61,882 bases of DNA, from positions 1 through 61,882 of the forward strand of contig NZ_JACMYK010000030.1 of the NCBI RefSeq assembly GCF_020889785.1, written 5' to 3'. Numbering within the stretch: the first letter of the stretch is position 1; the number at the start of each line of letters is the position of its first letter. The translations under genes were made by a program, and so were the position numbers. The notes beneath the pieces are model-generated. The model did no database searches. It was given only the letters and a program-made list of their open reading frames with translations, and was not told the origin of the DNA. The DNA comes from Bradyrhizobium acaciae. Lineage in GTDB: Bacteria > Pseudomonadota > Alphaproteobacteria > Rhizobiales > Xanthobacteraceae. Below, one piece after another: positions 39,923 through 48,837 of the stretch.

Positions 39923-40456
39923 ATGTCACGTATCGGCAAAAGGCCGGTGGAGATCCCGTCGGGTGTGACGGCAAGCGTCGAGGGCCAGACGGTGAAGGTG
40001 AAGGGGCCGAAGGGCCAGCTTCAGTTCGTCGTGCATGACGACGTCGAGGTGAAGTTCGAGAACGGCCAGGTCAAGGTCGCTCCGCGCGTCAAGACCAACC
40101 GCGCGCAGGCGATGTACGGCACCGCGCGCGCGCAGGTCGCCAACCTCGTCGAGGGCGTCACCAAGGGCTTCGAGAAGAAGCTCGAGATCACCGGCGTCGG
40201 TTACCGCGCCGCGATGCAGGGCAAGAACCTGCAGCTCGCGCTCGGCTACAGCCACGACGTGGTCTACGCGATCCCGGAAGGCATCACCATCGCGGTGCCG
40301 AAGCCGACCGAGATCACGATCACCGGCAACGATCCGCAGCGCGTCGGCCAGGTCGCCGCCGAGATCCGCGCCTACCGTCCGCCGGAGCCCTACAAGGGCA
40401 AGGGCGTGAAGTACGCCAACGAATTCATCTTCCGCAAGGAAGGCAAGAAGAAGTAA
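39923..40456 (+). CDS. rplF: 50S ribosomal protein L6
   Basis: L6 of 177 residues with two alpha/beta domains. Seen: [39 protein letters not shown], and the C-terminal [21 protein letters not shown]. It sits near the sarcin-ricin loop at the factor-binding site. Fourteen nt follow rpsH. Confidence 0.98.
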   Translation: MSRIGKRPVEIPSGVTASVEGQTVKVKGPKGQLQFVVHDDVEVKFENGQVKVAPRVKTNRAQAMYGTARAQVANLVEGVTKGFEKKLEITGVGYRAAMQGKNLQLALGYSHDVVYAIPEGITIAVPKPTEITITGNDPQRVGQVAAEIRAYRPPEPYKGKGVKYANEFIFRKEGKKK

Positions 40457-40467
40457 CGGAGCCGGTC

Positions 40468-40827
40468 ATGTCACTCAAGGTTACGAATGCCCGGCGCAAG
40501 CAGCGCGTGCGCCTTGCGCTTCGCCGCTCGGCAGGCGGCCGTCCGCGGCTGTCGGTGTTCCGCTCGTCCAAGCACATCTACGCCCAGGTCATCGACGACC
40601 AGAAGGGCGAGACGCTCGCGTCCGCCTCGTCGCTCGAGAAGACCATGCGCGACGCCGGCAAGACCGGCGCCGACATCGATGCGGCGAAGGCGGTCGGCAA
40701 GCTGCTCGCGGAACGCGCGGCGCAGAAGGGCGTCAAGGAAGTCGTGTTCGATCGCGGCGCCTACATCTATCACGGGCGCGTCAAGGCGCTCGCGGATGCG
40801 GCGCGCGAAGGCGGATTGAGCTTCTAA
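40468..40827 (+). CDS. rplR: 50S ribosomal protein L18
   Basis: L18 of 119 residues. Seen: [31 protein letters not shown], and the C-terminal [20 protein letters not shown]. It binds 5S rRNA with L5. Eleven nt follow rplF. Confidence 0.98.
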   Translation: MSLKVTNARRKQRVRLALRRSAGGRPRLSVFRSSKHIYAQVIDDQKGETLASASSLEKTMRDAGKTGADIDAAKAVGKLLAERAAQKGVKEVVFDRGAYIYHGRVKALADAAREGGLSF

Positions 40828-40885
40828 ACGAATCGAACGATTACAAGGCAAGAGGCGTAAGGCCTCCTAGAGATTGGAAAACACC

Positions 40886-41461
40886 ATGGCAGGTGAACGC
40901 GAACGCGGCGGCCGCGAACGGAGCAGGGAGCGCGAGGAGCGCGACAGCGAGTTCGTCGACAAGCTCGTCCACATCAATCGCGTGGCGAAGGTCGTCAAGG
41001 GCGGCAAGCGCTTCGGTTTCGCAGCGCTGGTCGTGATCGGCGACCAGAAGGGCCGGGTCGGTTTCGGCCACGGCAAGGCGCGCGAAGTGCCGGAAGCGAT
41101 CCGCAAGGCGACCGAATCGGCGAAGCGCAATCTGACCCGCGTCGCGCTGCGCGAAGGCCGCACGCTGCATCACGACGTCGCCGGCCGTCACGGCGCCGGT
41201 CGCGTCTATCTGCGTACCGCTCCGGCGGGTACCGGCATCATCGCCGGCGGCCCGATGCGTGCGGTGTTCGAGACGCTCGGCATCCAGGACGTGGTGGCGA
41301 AGTCGATCGGCTCGTCGAATCCCTACAACATGGTTCGCGCGACTTTCGACGCGCTGAAGCATCAGGATTCGCCGCGCTCGGTGGCTGCGCGCCGCAACAT
41401 CAAGGTCTCCACCCTGCAATCGCGCCGCGTCGGCGGCGACGCCGAAGTGGTGGCGGAATAA
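40886..41461 (+). CDS. rpsE: 30S ribosomal protein S5
   Basis: S5 of 191 residues. It has an Arg/Glu-rich N-terminus ([18 protein letters not shown]) longer than in E. coli, then the double-stranded RNA-binding fold with [20 protein letters not shown] and [15 protein letters not shown], and the C-terminal domain [19 protein letters not shown]. The ATG at 40886 is chosen over a TTG at 40874. It affects decoding accuracy and mRNA unwinding. Confidence 0.97.
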   Translation: MAGERERGGRERSREREERDSEFVDKLVHINRVAKVVKGGKRFGFAALVVIGDQKGRVGFGHGKAREVPEAIRKATESAKRNLTRVALREGRTLHHDVAGRHGAGRVYLRTAPAGTGIIAGGPMRAVFETLGIQDVVAKSIGSSNPYNMVRATFDALKHQDSPRSVAARRNIKVSTLQSRRVGGDAEVVAE

Positions 41462-41495
41462 CCCGCGCGACCAGCGCTTTCTGGAGTTCAAGACG

Positions 41496-41687
41496 ATGGC
41501 CAAGGCCAGCAAGACGATCAAGGTCGAGCAGACCGGCAGCGCAATCCGCCGCCATCACTCGCAGCGTTCGACGCTGATCGGCCTCAAGCTCAACAGGATC
41601 GGCCGGGTTGCCGAGCTGCAGGACACCCCTGAAGTTCGCGGCATGATCAGCAAGGTTCAGCATCTCGTCCGCGTCGTCGGCGAGTAA
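41496..41687 (+). CDS. rpmD: 50S ribosomal protein L30
   Basis: L30 of 63 residues. Seen: [32 protein letters not shown] and the closing helix KVQHLVRVV. It is a small surface protein near 5S rRNA. Thirty-four nt follow rpsE. Confidence 0.96.
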   Translation: MAKASKTIKVEQTGSAIRRHHSQRSTLIGLKLNRIGRVAELQDTPEVRGMISKVQHLVRVVGE

Positions 41688-41708
41688 GCAGAGATAAGGA
41701 GAAGGGCG

Positions 41709-42194
41709 ATGAAGCTCAGCGATATCGCCGACAACGCCGGCTCGCGCAAGAAGCGCATGCGTGTCGGCCGTGGCATCGGTTCCGGCAAGGGCAAGACCTC
41801 GGGCCGCGGCGGCAAGGGCCAGACCGCGCGTTCGGGCGTCCGCATCAAGGGTTTCGAAGGCGGCCAGATGCCGGTGCATCGCCGTCTGCCGAAGCGCGGC
41901 TTCAACAACATCTTCCGGCTCGACTTCGCCGAGATCAATCTCGACCGTCTGCAGGAAGCGATCGACAACAAGCTGGTCGACGCGAGCGCGACGGTCACCG
42001 TCGAAACGCTGGTCAAGGCCGGCGTGCTGCGCCGCGCCAAGGACGGGCTGCGGCTGCTGGGCCGCGGCGAGATCAAGACCAAGCTGACCATCGAAGCGCA
42101 TGGCGCTTCCAAGTCGGCCATTGCTGCGGTCGAGAAGGCCGGCGGCTCGGTCAAGATCCTGGCCCCCGCCAAGGACGAAGGCGAGGCGGCGTAA
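41709..42194 (+). CDS. rplO: 50S ribosomal protein L15
   Basis: L15 of 161 residues. Seen: the Gly/Arg-rich extension [39 protein letters not shown], and the globular C-terminal part. It is a late-assembly protein of the large subunit. Twenty-one nt follow rpmD. Confidence 0.98.
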   Translation: MKLSDIADNAGSRKKRMRVGRGIGSGKGKTSGRGGKGQTARSGVRIKGFEGGQMPVHRRLPKRGFNNIFRLDFAEINLDRLQEAIDNKLVDASATVTVETLVKAGVLRRAKDGLRLLGRGEIKTKLTIEAHGASKSAIAAVEKAGGSVKILAPAKDEGEAA

Positions 42195-42204
42195 CATCTG
42201 CGTC

Positions 42205-42229
42205 ATTGCCCGCCGCCTGGGCGGGTAAT
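42205..42229 (+). promoter_or_regulatory. rplO-secY intergenic stem-loop
   Basis: ATTGCCCGCC pairs with GGCGGGTAAT with one G:U, giving a 10-bp stem. It lies 11 nt after rplO within a 158-nt gap and resembles half of the palindromic repeats seen elsewhere in the window (TCATTGCCCGCC, GGGTAATCC), so it may be a repeat fragment. Confidence 0.55.
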
Positions 42230-42352
42230 CCGCGGATCGAATGATGGATTTATCGAGGCCGAGCACCAGATAATGTCCGGTGTCTGCCGACTGGCCGAGG
42301 GGATTTGATCTCCGGGGCCGTCGGCGAAGCGGGCTCCGGGAGAAAGCCGAAC

Positions 42353-43687
42353 ATGGTCTCAGCAGCCGAACAACTTGCCGCAAACCTCAATTTCGGACAG
42401 CTGGCGAAAGCCGACGAGCTGAAGAAGCGCATCTGGTTCACCCTGGGTGCGCTGCTTGTTTATCGGCTGGGCACCTACATCCCGCTACCGGGCATCGATC
42501 CCAACATCTGGGAGCAGGTGTTCCGCAGCCAGTCCGGCGGCATCCTCGGCATGTTCAACATGTTCGCTGGCGGCGGCATCCACCGCATGGCGATCTTCGC
42601 GCTGAACATCATGCCGTACATTTCGGCATCGATCATCGTCCAGCTCTTGACCACCGTGTCGCCGCAGCTCGAGGCGCTCAAGAAGGAAGGCGAGGCGGGC
42701 CGCAAGACGCTGAACCAGTACACCCGCTATCTGACGGTGATCCTGGCGCTGTTCCAGTCCTACGGCATCGCGATCGGCCTCGAGGGCGCCGGCAATGTCG
42801 TCAGCGACCCCGGCATGTTCTTCCGGATCTCGACCGCGATCACGCTGACCGGCGGCACCATGTTCCTGATGTGGCTCGGCGAGCAGATCACCTCGCGCGG
42901 CATCGGCAACGGTATCTCGCTGATCATTCTGTCCGGCATCGTCGCCGAGCTGCCCTCGGCGCTCGCCAACATGCTGGAACTCGGCCGCCAGGGCGCGATG
43001 TCGACCGGCCTGATCCTGATCGTCATCGTGATGGCGGTCGCCGTGATCGCCTTCATCGTGTTCATGGAGCGTGCGCAGCGCCGGCTCCTGATCCAGTATC
43101 CGAAGCGCCAGGTCGGCAACAAGATGTTCGAGGGCCAGTCCTCGCATCTGCCGCTCAAGCTCAACACCTCGGGCGTGATTCCGCCGATCTTCGCCTCGTC
43201 GCTGCTGCTGCTGCCGACCACGGTCGCGAACTTCAACGCCGGCAAGGGACCGGAGTGGTTCCAGTGGCTCACCACCCAGCTCAGCCACGGCCGTCCGCTG
43301 TTCCTGCTGATGTATCTCGCGTTGATCGTGTTCTTCGCGTTCTTCTACACCGCGATCGTGTTCAACCCGACCGAGACCGCGGACAATCTGAAGAAGCATG
43401 GCGGCTTCATCCCCGGCATCCGGCCCGGTGAGCGCACCGCCGAATACATCGACTACGTGCTGTCGCGCATCACGGTGCTCGGCGCGATCTATCTCGCGAT
43501 CGTCTGCCTGATTCCCGAAATTCTGATTTCCTACGCCTCGGTCCCGTTCTACTTTGGCGGCACTTCGCTCCTGATCGTCGTCAGCGTGACGATGGATACG
43601 GTGTCGCAGGTGCAGGGCTATCTGCTCGCGCATCAGTATGAAGGATTGATCAGGAAGTCGAAGCTCAGGGGAGGCCGCCGTCGCTGA
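42353..43687 (+). CDS. secY: preprotein translocase subunit SecY
   Basis: SecY of 444 residues with ten membrane helices expected. Seen: KRIWFTLGALLVYRLGTYIPLPG as the first helix, the plug region GGILGMFNMFAGGGIHRMAIF, NIMPYISASIIVQLL, and the cytosolic loops with PGIRPGERTAEYIDYVL. It forms the Sec channel with SecE (8420). The start at 42353 follows GGGAGA; the 16 in-frame codons upstream are not SecY-like. Confidence 0.98.
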   Translation: MVSAAEQLAANLNFGQLAKADELKKRIWFTLGALLVYRLGTYIPLPGIDPNIWEQVFRSQSGGILGMFNMFAGGGIHRMAIFALNIMPYISASIIVQLLTTVSPQLEALKKEGEAGRKTLNQYTRYLTVILALFQSYGIAIGLEGAGNVVSDPGMFFRISTAITLTGGTMFLMWLGEQITSRGIGNGISLIILSGIVAELPSALANMLELGRQGAMSTGLILIVIVMAVAVIAFIVFMERAQRRLLIQYPKRQVGNKMFEGQSSHLPLKLNTSGVIPPIFASSLLLLPTTVANFNAGKGPEWFQWLTTQLSHGRPLFLLMYLALIVFFAFFYTAIVFNPTETADNLKKHGGFIPGIRPGERTAEYIDYVLSRITVLGAIYLAIVCLIPEILISYASVPFYFGGTSLLIVVSVTMDTVSQVQGYLLAHQYEGLIRKSKLRGGRRR

Positions 43688-43758
43688 TCGCGGCGCGGCT
43701 TCAAACTCAAAACACAGGTGTGCGGACGTCGCCCACCTAGCCGGGGGGCGAAACAGAT

Positions 43759-44673
43759 ATGAGATTGATCCTTTTGGGGCCGCCGGGCTCGGGCAAGGGA
43801 ACCCAGGCGCAGCGGCTGGTGCACAGGCACGGCATCGTTCAGCTCTCGACCGGCGAGATGTTGCGCGCTGCGGTTGCTGCGGGCACGCCGATCGGCTTGC
43901 AGGCCAAGGAGATCATGGCCAATGGCGGCCTGGTTCCCGACTCGGTCGTGGTCGGAATCATCGCCGACCGGATCGACGAGCCCGATGCCAAGAAGGGTTT
44001 TATCCTGGACGGTTTCCCGCGCACCGTGCCGCAGGCCGAGGCGCTCGACGAGCTGCTCCGCAAGAAGCACCTCAAGCTCGATGCCGTCGTTGAGCTGCGC
44101 GTCAACGAGAGCGCGCTGCTCGCCCGCGTTGAGAAGCGCGCCGAGGAAACCCGCGCGCGTGGCGAGGAAGTGCGGCTCGACGATACGCCGGAAGTGCTGA
44201 CCAAGCGCCTGGCGCAGTACCGCTCGATGACGGAACCGCTGATTCACTATTATTCGGAGCGGCGGAAGCTCTTGACGGTCGATGGAATGATGACCATCGA
44301 GCACGTGACCCGTGAGATCAACCGGATCCTGACCGCGCTCGGCGCGCTGGAACCGAAGGAGCACGAGGAGCCCAAGGCGGCTTCCCGGGCGGCCAAAAAG
44401 GCCTCCAAGGCTGCCAAGAAGACCACCAGGAAACCGGCCAAGAAAGCTGCCAAGAAGGCTGCCGAATCTGCCAAAAAGGCCACCAGACCGGCCGGGAAGG
44501 CCACCAAGACGGCCTCCAGGGCCAAAGGCGCCGGCAAGGGTGCCAAGAAGGCTGCGAAGCAGCCGGCCAAAAAGGCGGCAAAGAAGGCCGCTGGTGCCGC
44601 GAATGCCCGCAAGGGTGCAAAAGTCGCCAAAAAGGCGACAAAAAAGCTCACGAAAAAGCGAGCTAAACGCTAG
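43759..44673 (+). CDS. adk: adenylate kinase with a long Lys/Ala-rich histone-H1-like tail
   Basis: Adenylate kinase of 304 residues, far longer than the usual 190-220. Residues 1-194 are a short-LID kinase: P-loop GPPGSGKGT (7-15), [23 protein letters not shown] and [13 protein letters not shown]. From about residue 197 the protein is low-complexity, built of KKA, AAKK, KKAAKK and similar blocks, ending [10 protein letters not shown]. Such composition is known for histone H1 and bacterial H1-like nucleoid proteins. The kinase interconverts ATP/AMP and ADP in the cytosol; the tail may bind nucleic acid or ribosomes (inference). The reading frame is open throughout with no sign of a fused separate gene. 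Confidence 0.93.
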   Translation: MRLILLGPPGSGKGTQAQRLVHRHGIVQLSTGEMLRAAVAAGTPIGLQAKEIMANGGLVPDSVVVGIIADRIDEPDAKKGFILDGFPRTVPQAEALDELLRKKHLKLDAVVELRVNESALLARVEKRAEETRARGEEVRLDDTPEVLTKRLAQYRSMTEPLIHYYSERRKLLTVDGMMTIEHVTREINRILTALGALEPKEHEEPKAASRAAKKASKAAKKTTRKPAKKAAKKAAESAKKATRPAGKATKTASRAKGAGKGAKKAAKQPAKKAAKKAAGAANARKGAKVAKKATKKLTKKRAKR

Positions 44674-44679
44674 GAGCGG

Positions 44680-44708
44680 TTGACGAAACCGACATGAATC
44701 CTTTAATA
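44680..44708 (+). promoter_or_regulatory. candidate promoter for rpsM-rpsK-rpoA(-rplQ)
   Basis: TTGACG (44680-44685), 17-nt spacer, TTAATA (44703-44708), starting only 7 nt after the adk stop. It gives a leader of about 150 nt before rpsM. Confidence 0.6.
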
Positions 44709-44864
44709 AGCCCCGCATCCAAGTTGGATAGTTTTATGACGATGCCGGGCCCCGAAGGACACAAGGGGAAGGGCGTCGTGTTCGCGTTTGTGGACACAAG
44801 CCCGCAAGTAGCAAGCACTTGAGAAGCCCGCATCCGTGATGGAGCGGCGACAGGAGAGAAGTCC

Positions 44865-45233
44865 GTGGCCCGTATTGCCGGCGTCAACATTCCTACCAAC
44901 AAGCGCGTGCTGATCGCGCTTCAGTACATCCATGGTATCGGCCAGAAGAACGCGGCCGACATCATCGAGAAGGTCAAGATCCCCGCGGACCGTCGCGTCA
45001 ACCAGTTGACCGACCAGGAAGTCCTGCAGATCCGCGAAGTCATCGACCGTGACTATCTGGTCGAGGGCGACCTCCGTCGTGAGGTCGGCATCAACATCAA
45101 GCGGCTGATGGACCTCGGCTGCTATCGCGGCCTGCGTCATCGTCGCGGTCTGCCGGTGCGCGGTCAGCGCACCCACACCAATGCGCGTACGCGCAAGGGT
45201 CCGGCCAAGGCGATCGCCGGCAAGAAGAAGTAA
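44865..45233 (+). CDS. rpsM: 30S ribosomal protein S13
   Basis: S13 of 122 residues with GTG start after AGGAGAG. Seen: [25 protein letters not shown], the helix-hairpin region, and the C-terminal [19 protein letters not shown] tail that contacts P-site tRNA. Its 191-nt upstream gap holds a promoter candidate. Confidence 0.98.
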   Translation: MARIAGVNIPTNKRVLIALQYIHGIGQKNAADIIEKVKIPADRRVNQLTDQEVLQIREVIDRDYLVEGDLRREVGINIKRLMDLGCYRGLRHRRGLPVRGQRTHTNARTRKGPAKAIAGKKK

Positions 45234-45254
45234 GTTTTGCGAATTGCAGGTGGG

Positions 45255-45280
45255 GAGCAGCGAATCGAAATTCGCTGCTC
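45255..45280 (+). promoter_or_regulatory. rpsM-rpsK intergenic stem-loop
   Basis: A perfect 11-bp stem, GAGCAGCGAAT (45255-45265) against ATTCGCTGCTC (45270-45280), capped by CGAA. No U-run follows. Possible protein-binding or processing site. Confidence 0.65.
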
Positions 45281-45348
45281 GCCATTTGCGTTTTGAGGTG
45301 TAGCCGCTGGCACTACGGCGGCGTTTGAGATCACAGGAAAGGTTAGAA

Positions 45349-45738
45349 ATGGGCAAGGAAGCCACCCGCGTACGCCGCCGCGAACGCAAGAACATCGCCT
45401 CCGGCATCGCGCACGTGAATTCGTCGTTCAACAACACGACCATCACCATCACCGACGCGCAGGGCAACACCATCGCCTGGTCGTCGGCCGGCACGATGGG
45501 TTTCAAGGGCTCGCGCAAGTCGACCCCTTATGCCGCGCAGGTCGCGGCGGAAGACGTCTCCAAGAAGGCGCAGGAACACGGCATGCGCACGCTGGAGGTT
45601 GAAGTGGCCGGCCCGGGTTCGGGCCGTGAGTCGGCGCTCCGCGCGCTGCAGGCTGCGGGCTTCACCGTCACCTCGATCCGCGACGTGACCACGATCCCGC
45701 ACAATGGCTGCCGTCCGCGCAAGCGTCGGCGCGTTTGA
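45349..45738 (+). CDS. rpsK: 30S ribosomal protein S11
   Basis: S11 of 129 residues. Seen: [39 protein letters not shown], and the C-terminal [16 protein letters not shown]. It lies at the platform by the E site. The ATG at 45349 gives the usual length; upstream in-frame sequence is not S11-like. Confidence 0.98.
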   Translation: MGKEATRVRRRERKNIASGIAHVNSSFNNTTITITDAQGNTIAWSSAGTMGFKGSRKSTPYAAQVAAEDVSKKAQEHGMRTLEVEVAGPGSGRESALRALQAAGFTVTSIRDVTTIPHNGCRPRKRRRV

Positions 45739-45748
45739 TCTAAGTCGC

Positions 45749-45779
45749 GGGCGGCCTTGGCCGCCCTGCGATCGTTTTT
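45749..45779 (+). promoter_or_regulatory. rpsK-rpoA stem-loop (possible attenuator)
   Basis: GGGCGGC and GCCGCCC pair around CTTG (45749-45766). A TTTTT run follows after 7-8 nt, too far for an efficient terminator, so partial attenuation is the more likely role. Confidence 0.5.
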
Positions 45780-45865
45780 GGAATTGACCGCGCGGACTGA
45801 TCCGCGATCTCCAACGCCAGGTTTGGCCATTCGACTGGCCTGAACGACCGGCAAAGGGTGAACAA

Positions 45866-46885
45866 GTGACGATCCAGAAAAATTGGCAAGAACTCATTCG
45901 ACCGAACAAGCTGCAAGTCACGCCGGGCTCGGACGCGAGCCGGTTCGCCACCGTCGTCGCCGAGCCGCTCGAGCGCGGCTTCGGCCAGACGCTCGGCAAC
46001 GCGCTGCGCCGCATCCTGTTGTCCTCGCTGCAGGGCGCGGCGGTGCAGTCGGTGCACATCGACGGCGTGCTGCACGAGTTCTCCTCGATCGCCGGTGTCC
46101 GTGAAGACGTCACCGACATCGTCCTCAACATCAAGGACATCTCGATCAAGATGCAGGGCGAAGGCCCGAAGCGCATGGTCGTGAAGAAGCAGGGCCCGGG
46201 CGCCGTCACCGCCGGCGACATCCAGACCGTCGGCGACGTCACCGTGCTCAACCCCGACCTCCAGCTCTGCACGCTGGACGACGGCGCCGAGATCCGCATG
46301 GAGTTCACGGTCACGACCGGCAAGGGCTACGTCGCCGCCGAGCGCAACCGTCCCGAGGATGCGCCGATCGGCCTGATCCCGGTCGACAGCCTGTTCTCGC
46401 CGGTCCGCAAGGTCTCCTACAAGGTCGAGAACACCCGTGAGGGCCAGATCCTCGACTACGACAAGCTGACCATGACGATCGAGACCAATGGCGCGATCAC
46501 GCCGGAGGACGCGGTGGCTTACGCTGCGCGCATCCTGCAGGATCAGCTCAACGTGTTCGTCAACTTCGAAGAGCCGCGCAAGGAAGTCACGCAGGAGATC
46601 ATCCCCGATCTCGCGTTCAACCCGGCGTTCCTCAAGAAGGTCGACGAGCTCGAACTGTCGGTGCGTTCGGCAAACTGCCTGAAGAACGACAACATCGTCT
46701 ACATCGGCGATCTCGTGCAGAAGTCGGAAGCGGAAATGCTCCGCACCCCGAACTTCGGCCGCAAGTCGCTGAACGAGATCAAGGAAGTGCTGGCCCAGAT
46801 GGGTCTGCACCTCGGCATGGAAGTGCCGGGCTGGCCGCCGGAGAACATCGACGAGCTCGCCAAGCGCTTCGAGGATCACTACTGA
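45866..46885 (+). CDS. rpoA: DNA-directed RNA polymerase subunit alpha
   Basis: Alpha subunit of 339 residues with GTG start. Seen: the N-terminal assembly domain with [17 protein letters not shown], then a linker and the C-terminal domain with [20 protein letters not shown] and [17 protein letters not shown], which binds UP elements and activators. A complete intrinsic terminator lies 14 nt after the stop, before rplQ. Confidence 0.98.
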   Translation: MTIQKNWQELIRPNKLQVTPGSDASRFATVVAEPLERGFGQTLGNALRRILLSSLQGAAVQSVHIDGVLHEFSSIAGVREDVTDIVLNIKDISIKMQGEGPKRMVVKKQGPGAVTAGDIQTVGDVTVLNPDLQLCTLDDGAEIRMEFTVTTGKGYVAAERNRPEDAPIGLIPVDSLFSPVRKVSYKVENTREGQILDYDKLTMTIETNGAITPEDAVAYAARILQDQLNVFVNFEEPRKEVTQEIIPDLAFNPAFLKKVDELELSVRSANCLKNDNIVYIGDLVQKSEAEMLRTPNFGRKSLNEIKEVLAQMGLHLGMEVPGWPPENIDELAKRFEDHY

Positions 46886-46898
46886 TCCGCTTTCACCG

Positions 46899-46932
46899 TC
46901 GTGGCCGGAAAACCTCCGGCCACGATTTTTTT
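46899..46932 (+). terminator. intrinsic terminator between rpoA and rplQ
   Basis: CGTGGCCGG (46900-46908) and CCGGCCACG (46916-46924) form a perfect stem, extended by a T-A pair, with loop AAAACCT and followed by seven T (46926-46932). This is a textbook intrinsic terminator inside what is normally a single operon. Confidence 0.9.
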
Positions 46933-47006
46933 GATGGGCGAACGCAGGATGCCCACCTGCACTTGTCGCTGAACCACCGCGACAGAATTGAAGAAGGAAG
47001 AAGTCA

Positions 47007-47423
47007 ATGCGTCACGGCAAGGTTCATCGGAAGCTCAACCGCACCGCCGAGCATCGGCGTGCGATGTTCGCCAACATGGCGGCCGCGCTGATCAAGCACG
47101 AGCAGATCGTCACCACGCTGCCGAAGGCCAAGGAGCTGCGGCCGATCGTCGAGAAGCTCGTCACCCTCGGCAAGAAGGGCGGGCTGTCGCTGCGCCGCCA
47201 GGCGATCTCGGAGCTGCGCGACCTCGACCAGGTCAAGAAGCTGTTCGACACGCTGGCGACCCGCTACAAGGACCGCCAGGGCGGCTACACCCGCATCATC
47301 AAGGCGGGCTTCCGCTACGGCGACAACGCGGCGATGGCCGTGATCGAGTTCGTCGACCGCGACGTCGACGCCAAGGGCCAGGACTCCGGTCCGGCCCAGG
47401 GCGGTGAAGCCGAGGCGGCGTAA
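47007..47423 (+). CDS. rplQ: 50S ribosomal protein L17
   Basis: L17 of 138 residues. Seen: [55 protein letters not shown] (here [18 protein letters not shown]) and a C-terminal Ala/Glu-rich tail. It lies by the tunnel exit. It is separated from rpoA by a terminator, so it may have reduced read-through or its own promoter. Confidence 0.97.
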   Translation: MRHGKVHRKLNRTAEHRRAMFANMAAALIKHEQIVTTLPKAKELRPIVEKLVTLGKKGGLSLRRQAISELRDLDQVKKLFDTLATRYKDRQGGYTRIIKAGFRYGDNAAMAVIEFVDRDVDAKGQDSGPAQGGEAEAA

Positions 47424-47471
47424 GCCGGTCTCGCCGAGCAGGCCTTAGGCTGCTCTCGATCCCAGGTTTTG

Positions 47472-47500
47472 AAAACGGCGCCTTCGGGCGCCGTTTTTGT
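47472..47500 (+). terminator. intrinsic terminator after rplQ
   Basis: AAAACGGCGCC (47472-47482), TTCG loop, GGCGCCGTTTT with five T's ending at 47498. Closes the ribosomal block. Confidence 0.9.
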
Positions 47501-47522
47501 TTGGCAACGGCTCTCTCCCCGC

Positions 47523-47643
47523 GGTCGTCCTGGCGAAAGCCAGGACCCATAACCCCAACTGCTGATTGTTGCATTCGTTGGGGCCACGATCCCGCTCACC
47601 ATCGAACCCGGTGGTAATGGGTCCTGGCCTTCGCCAGGACGAC
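47523..47643. repeat. palindromic intergenic repeat, GTCGTCC family, copy A
   Basis: Left arm GGTCGTCCTGGCGAA, right arm TTCGCCAGGACGACC. Each arm also contains an inner hairpin (CCTGGC/GCCAGG), followed by GGACCCATAACC on the left and its complement on the right. It shares the GTCGTCC...GGACCCATAACC pattern with the element at about 52930, so it belongs to a family. It lies directly after the rplQ terminator. Confidence 0.75.
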
Positions 47644-47736
47644 CTCGCTGTGGCATGTTCCTCACGCATCGGTGAAAGCGATTGCGGCTCGTAGTGCCGC
47701 GCCCGATATCTCCGTCACCATCAATGGAGATGACAG

Positions 47737-48531
47737 ATGAAAATCGACCTTTCCGGAAAGACTGCGCTGGTGACCGGTTCGACCGCGGGCATCGGCAACG
47801 CCATTGCAAAGGGGTTGGCCGGGACCGGTGCCGAGGTCGTGGTCAATGGCCGCGGTCAGGCCAAGGTCGATGCGGCGGTGGCCGCGATCGAGAGGGCGAT
47901 ACCAGGCGCGAAGGTCCGCGGCATTGCCGCCGACGTCTCGACAGCGGCCGGTTGCAAGGCGCTGCTCGCGGCGCTGCCGGAGGTCGACATCCTCGTCAAC
48001 AATGCCGGCATCTTCGAGCCGAAGGGCTTCTTCGACATTCCCGACGAGGACTGGAGCCGCTTCTTCGAGGTCAACGTGATGTCGGGCGTGCGGCTGTCGC
48101 GCGGCTACATGCAGGGCATGCTGAAGCGCAACTGGGGCCGCATCGTCTTCATCTCCTCGGAGTCCGGCCTCAACATCCCCACCGAGATGATCCATTACGG
48201 CATGACCAAGACCGCGCAGCTTGCGATCGCACGCGGGCTCGCCGAGATGACCAAGGGCACTGCCGTGACCGTCAACTCCGTGCTGCCCGGACCGACCATG
48301 TCCGAGGGTGTCGAGACTTTCGTCAAGGATCTCGCCAGGCAGAACGGCCAGTCGCTCGAGGAGGCGGCCTCCAACTTCGTCAAGCAGCACCGCCCGACCT
48401 CGCTGTTGCAGCGCTTCGCCAGCACGGAAGAGATCGCCAACCTCGTGGTCTATGTCTGCTCCAGGCAGGCATCGGCGACCAATGGCGCCGCGCTGCGGGC
48501 CGAGGGCGGCATCGTCAATACGATCGCGTGA
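47737..48531 (+). CDS. SDR family oxidoreductase
   Basis: Short-chain dehydrogenase of 264 residues. Seen: TGSTAGIGNAIAKG cofactor loop, NNAGIFEPKG, an SSESG serine stretch, and YGMTK as YxxxK. GGAG precedes the ATG. It is followed after 9 nt by a DUF1330 gene. Its length and motif set match the 3-oxoacyl/hydroxysteroid-like SDR class; the substrate is unknown. Confidence 0.9.
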   Translation: MKIDLSGKTALVTGSTAGIGNAIAKGLAGTGAEVVVNGRGQAKVDAAVAAIERAIPGAKVRGIAADVSTAAGCKALLAALPEVDILVNNAGIFEPKGFFDIPDEDWSRFFEVNVMSGVRLSRGYMQGMLKRNWGRIVFISSESGLNIPTEMIHYGMTKTAQLAIARGLAEMTKGTAVTVNSVLPGPTMSEGVETFVKDLARQNGQSLEEAASNFVKQHRPTSLLQRFASTEEIANLVVYVCSRQASATNGAALRAEGGIVNTIA

Positions 48532-48540
48532 GGCGCGATC

Positions 48541-48837
48541 ATGTCAGCCTATGTGATTTCCGAAGTCGACGTGAAGGATGCCGCCGGCTTCGAGGCCTAT
48601 CGCACCATCGCTGCCAAGGCGATCGCGCAGTATGGTGGACGTTATCTGGTGCGCGGCGGTGCCGCGGAAGCGGTTGAAGGCGGACCGCCGCCGAAGAACA
48701 TCATCGTCGTCGAATTTCCGTCGATGGCGCGTCTGCGCGAATGGTACGCGTCGCCGGAATATGCCGAAGCGCTCAGGCATCGGCGGACCGCGCTCGACCG
48801 CCGCTTGATCTTCGTCGAAGGCGTGCCGCCGAACTAG
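48541..48837 (+). CDS. DUF1330 domain protein
   Basis: Small protein of 98 residues matching the dimeric alpha/beta-barrel DUF1330 pattern: SAYVISEVDVKDAAGFEAYR at the start and IIVVEFPSMARLREWYASPEY in the middle. Function unknown; the fold is related to small monooxygenase and ferredoxin-like barrels. It sits 9 nt after the SDR and its stop region overlaps the end of the convergent gene by 4 nt. Confidence 0.85.
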   Translation: MSAYVISEVDVKDAAGFEAYRTIAAKAIAQYGGRYLVRGGAAEAVEGGPPPKNIIVVEFPSMARLREWYASPEYAEALRHRRTALDRRLIFVEGVPPN

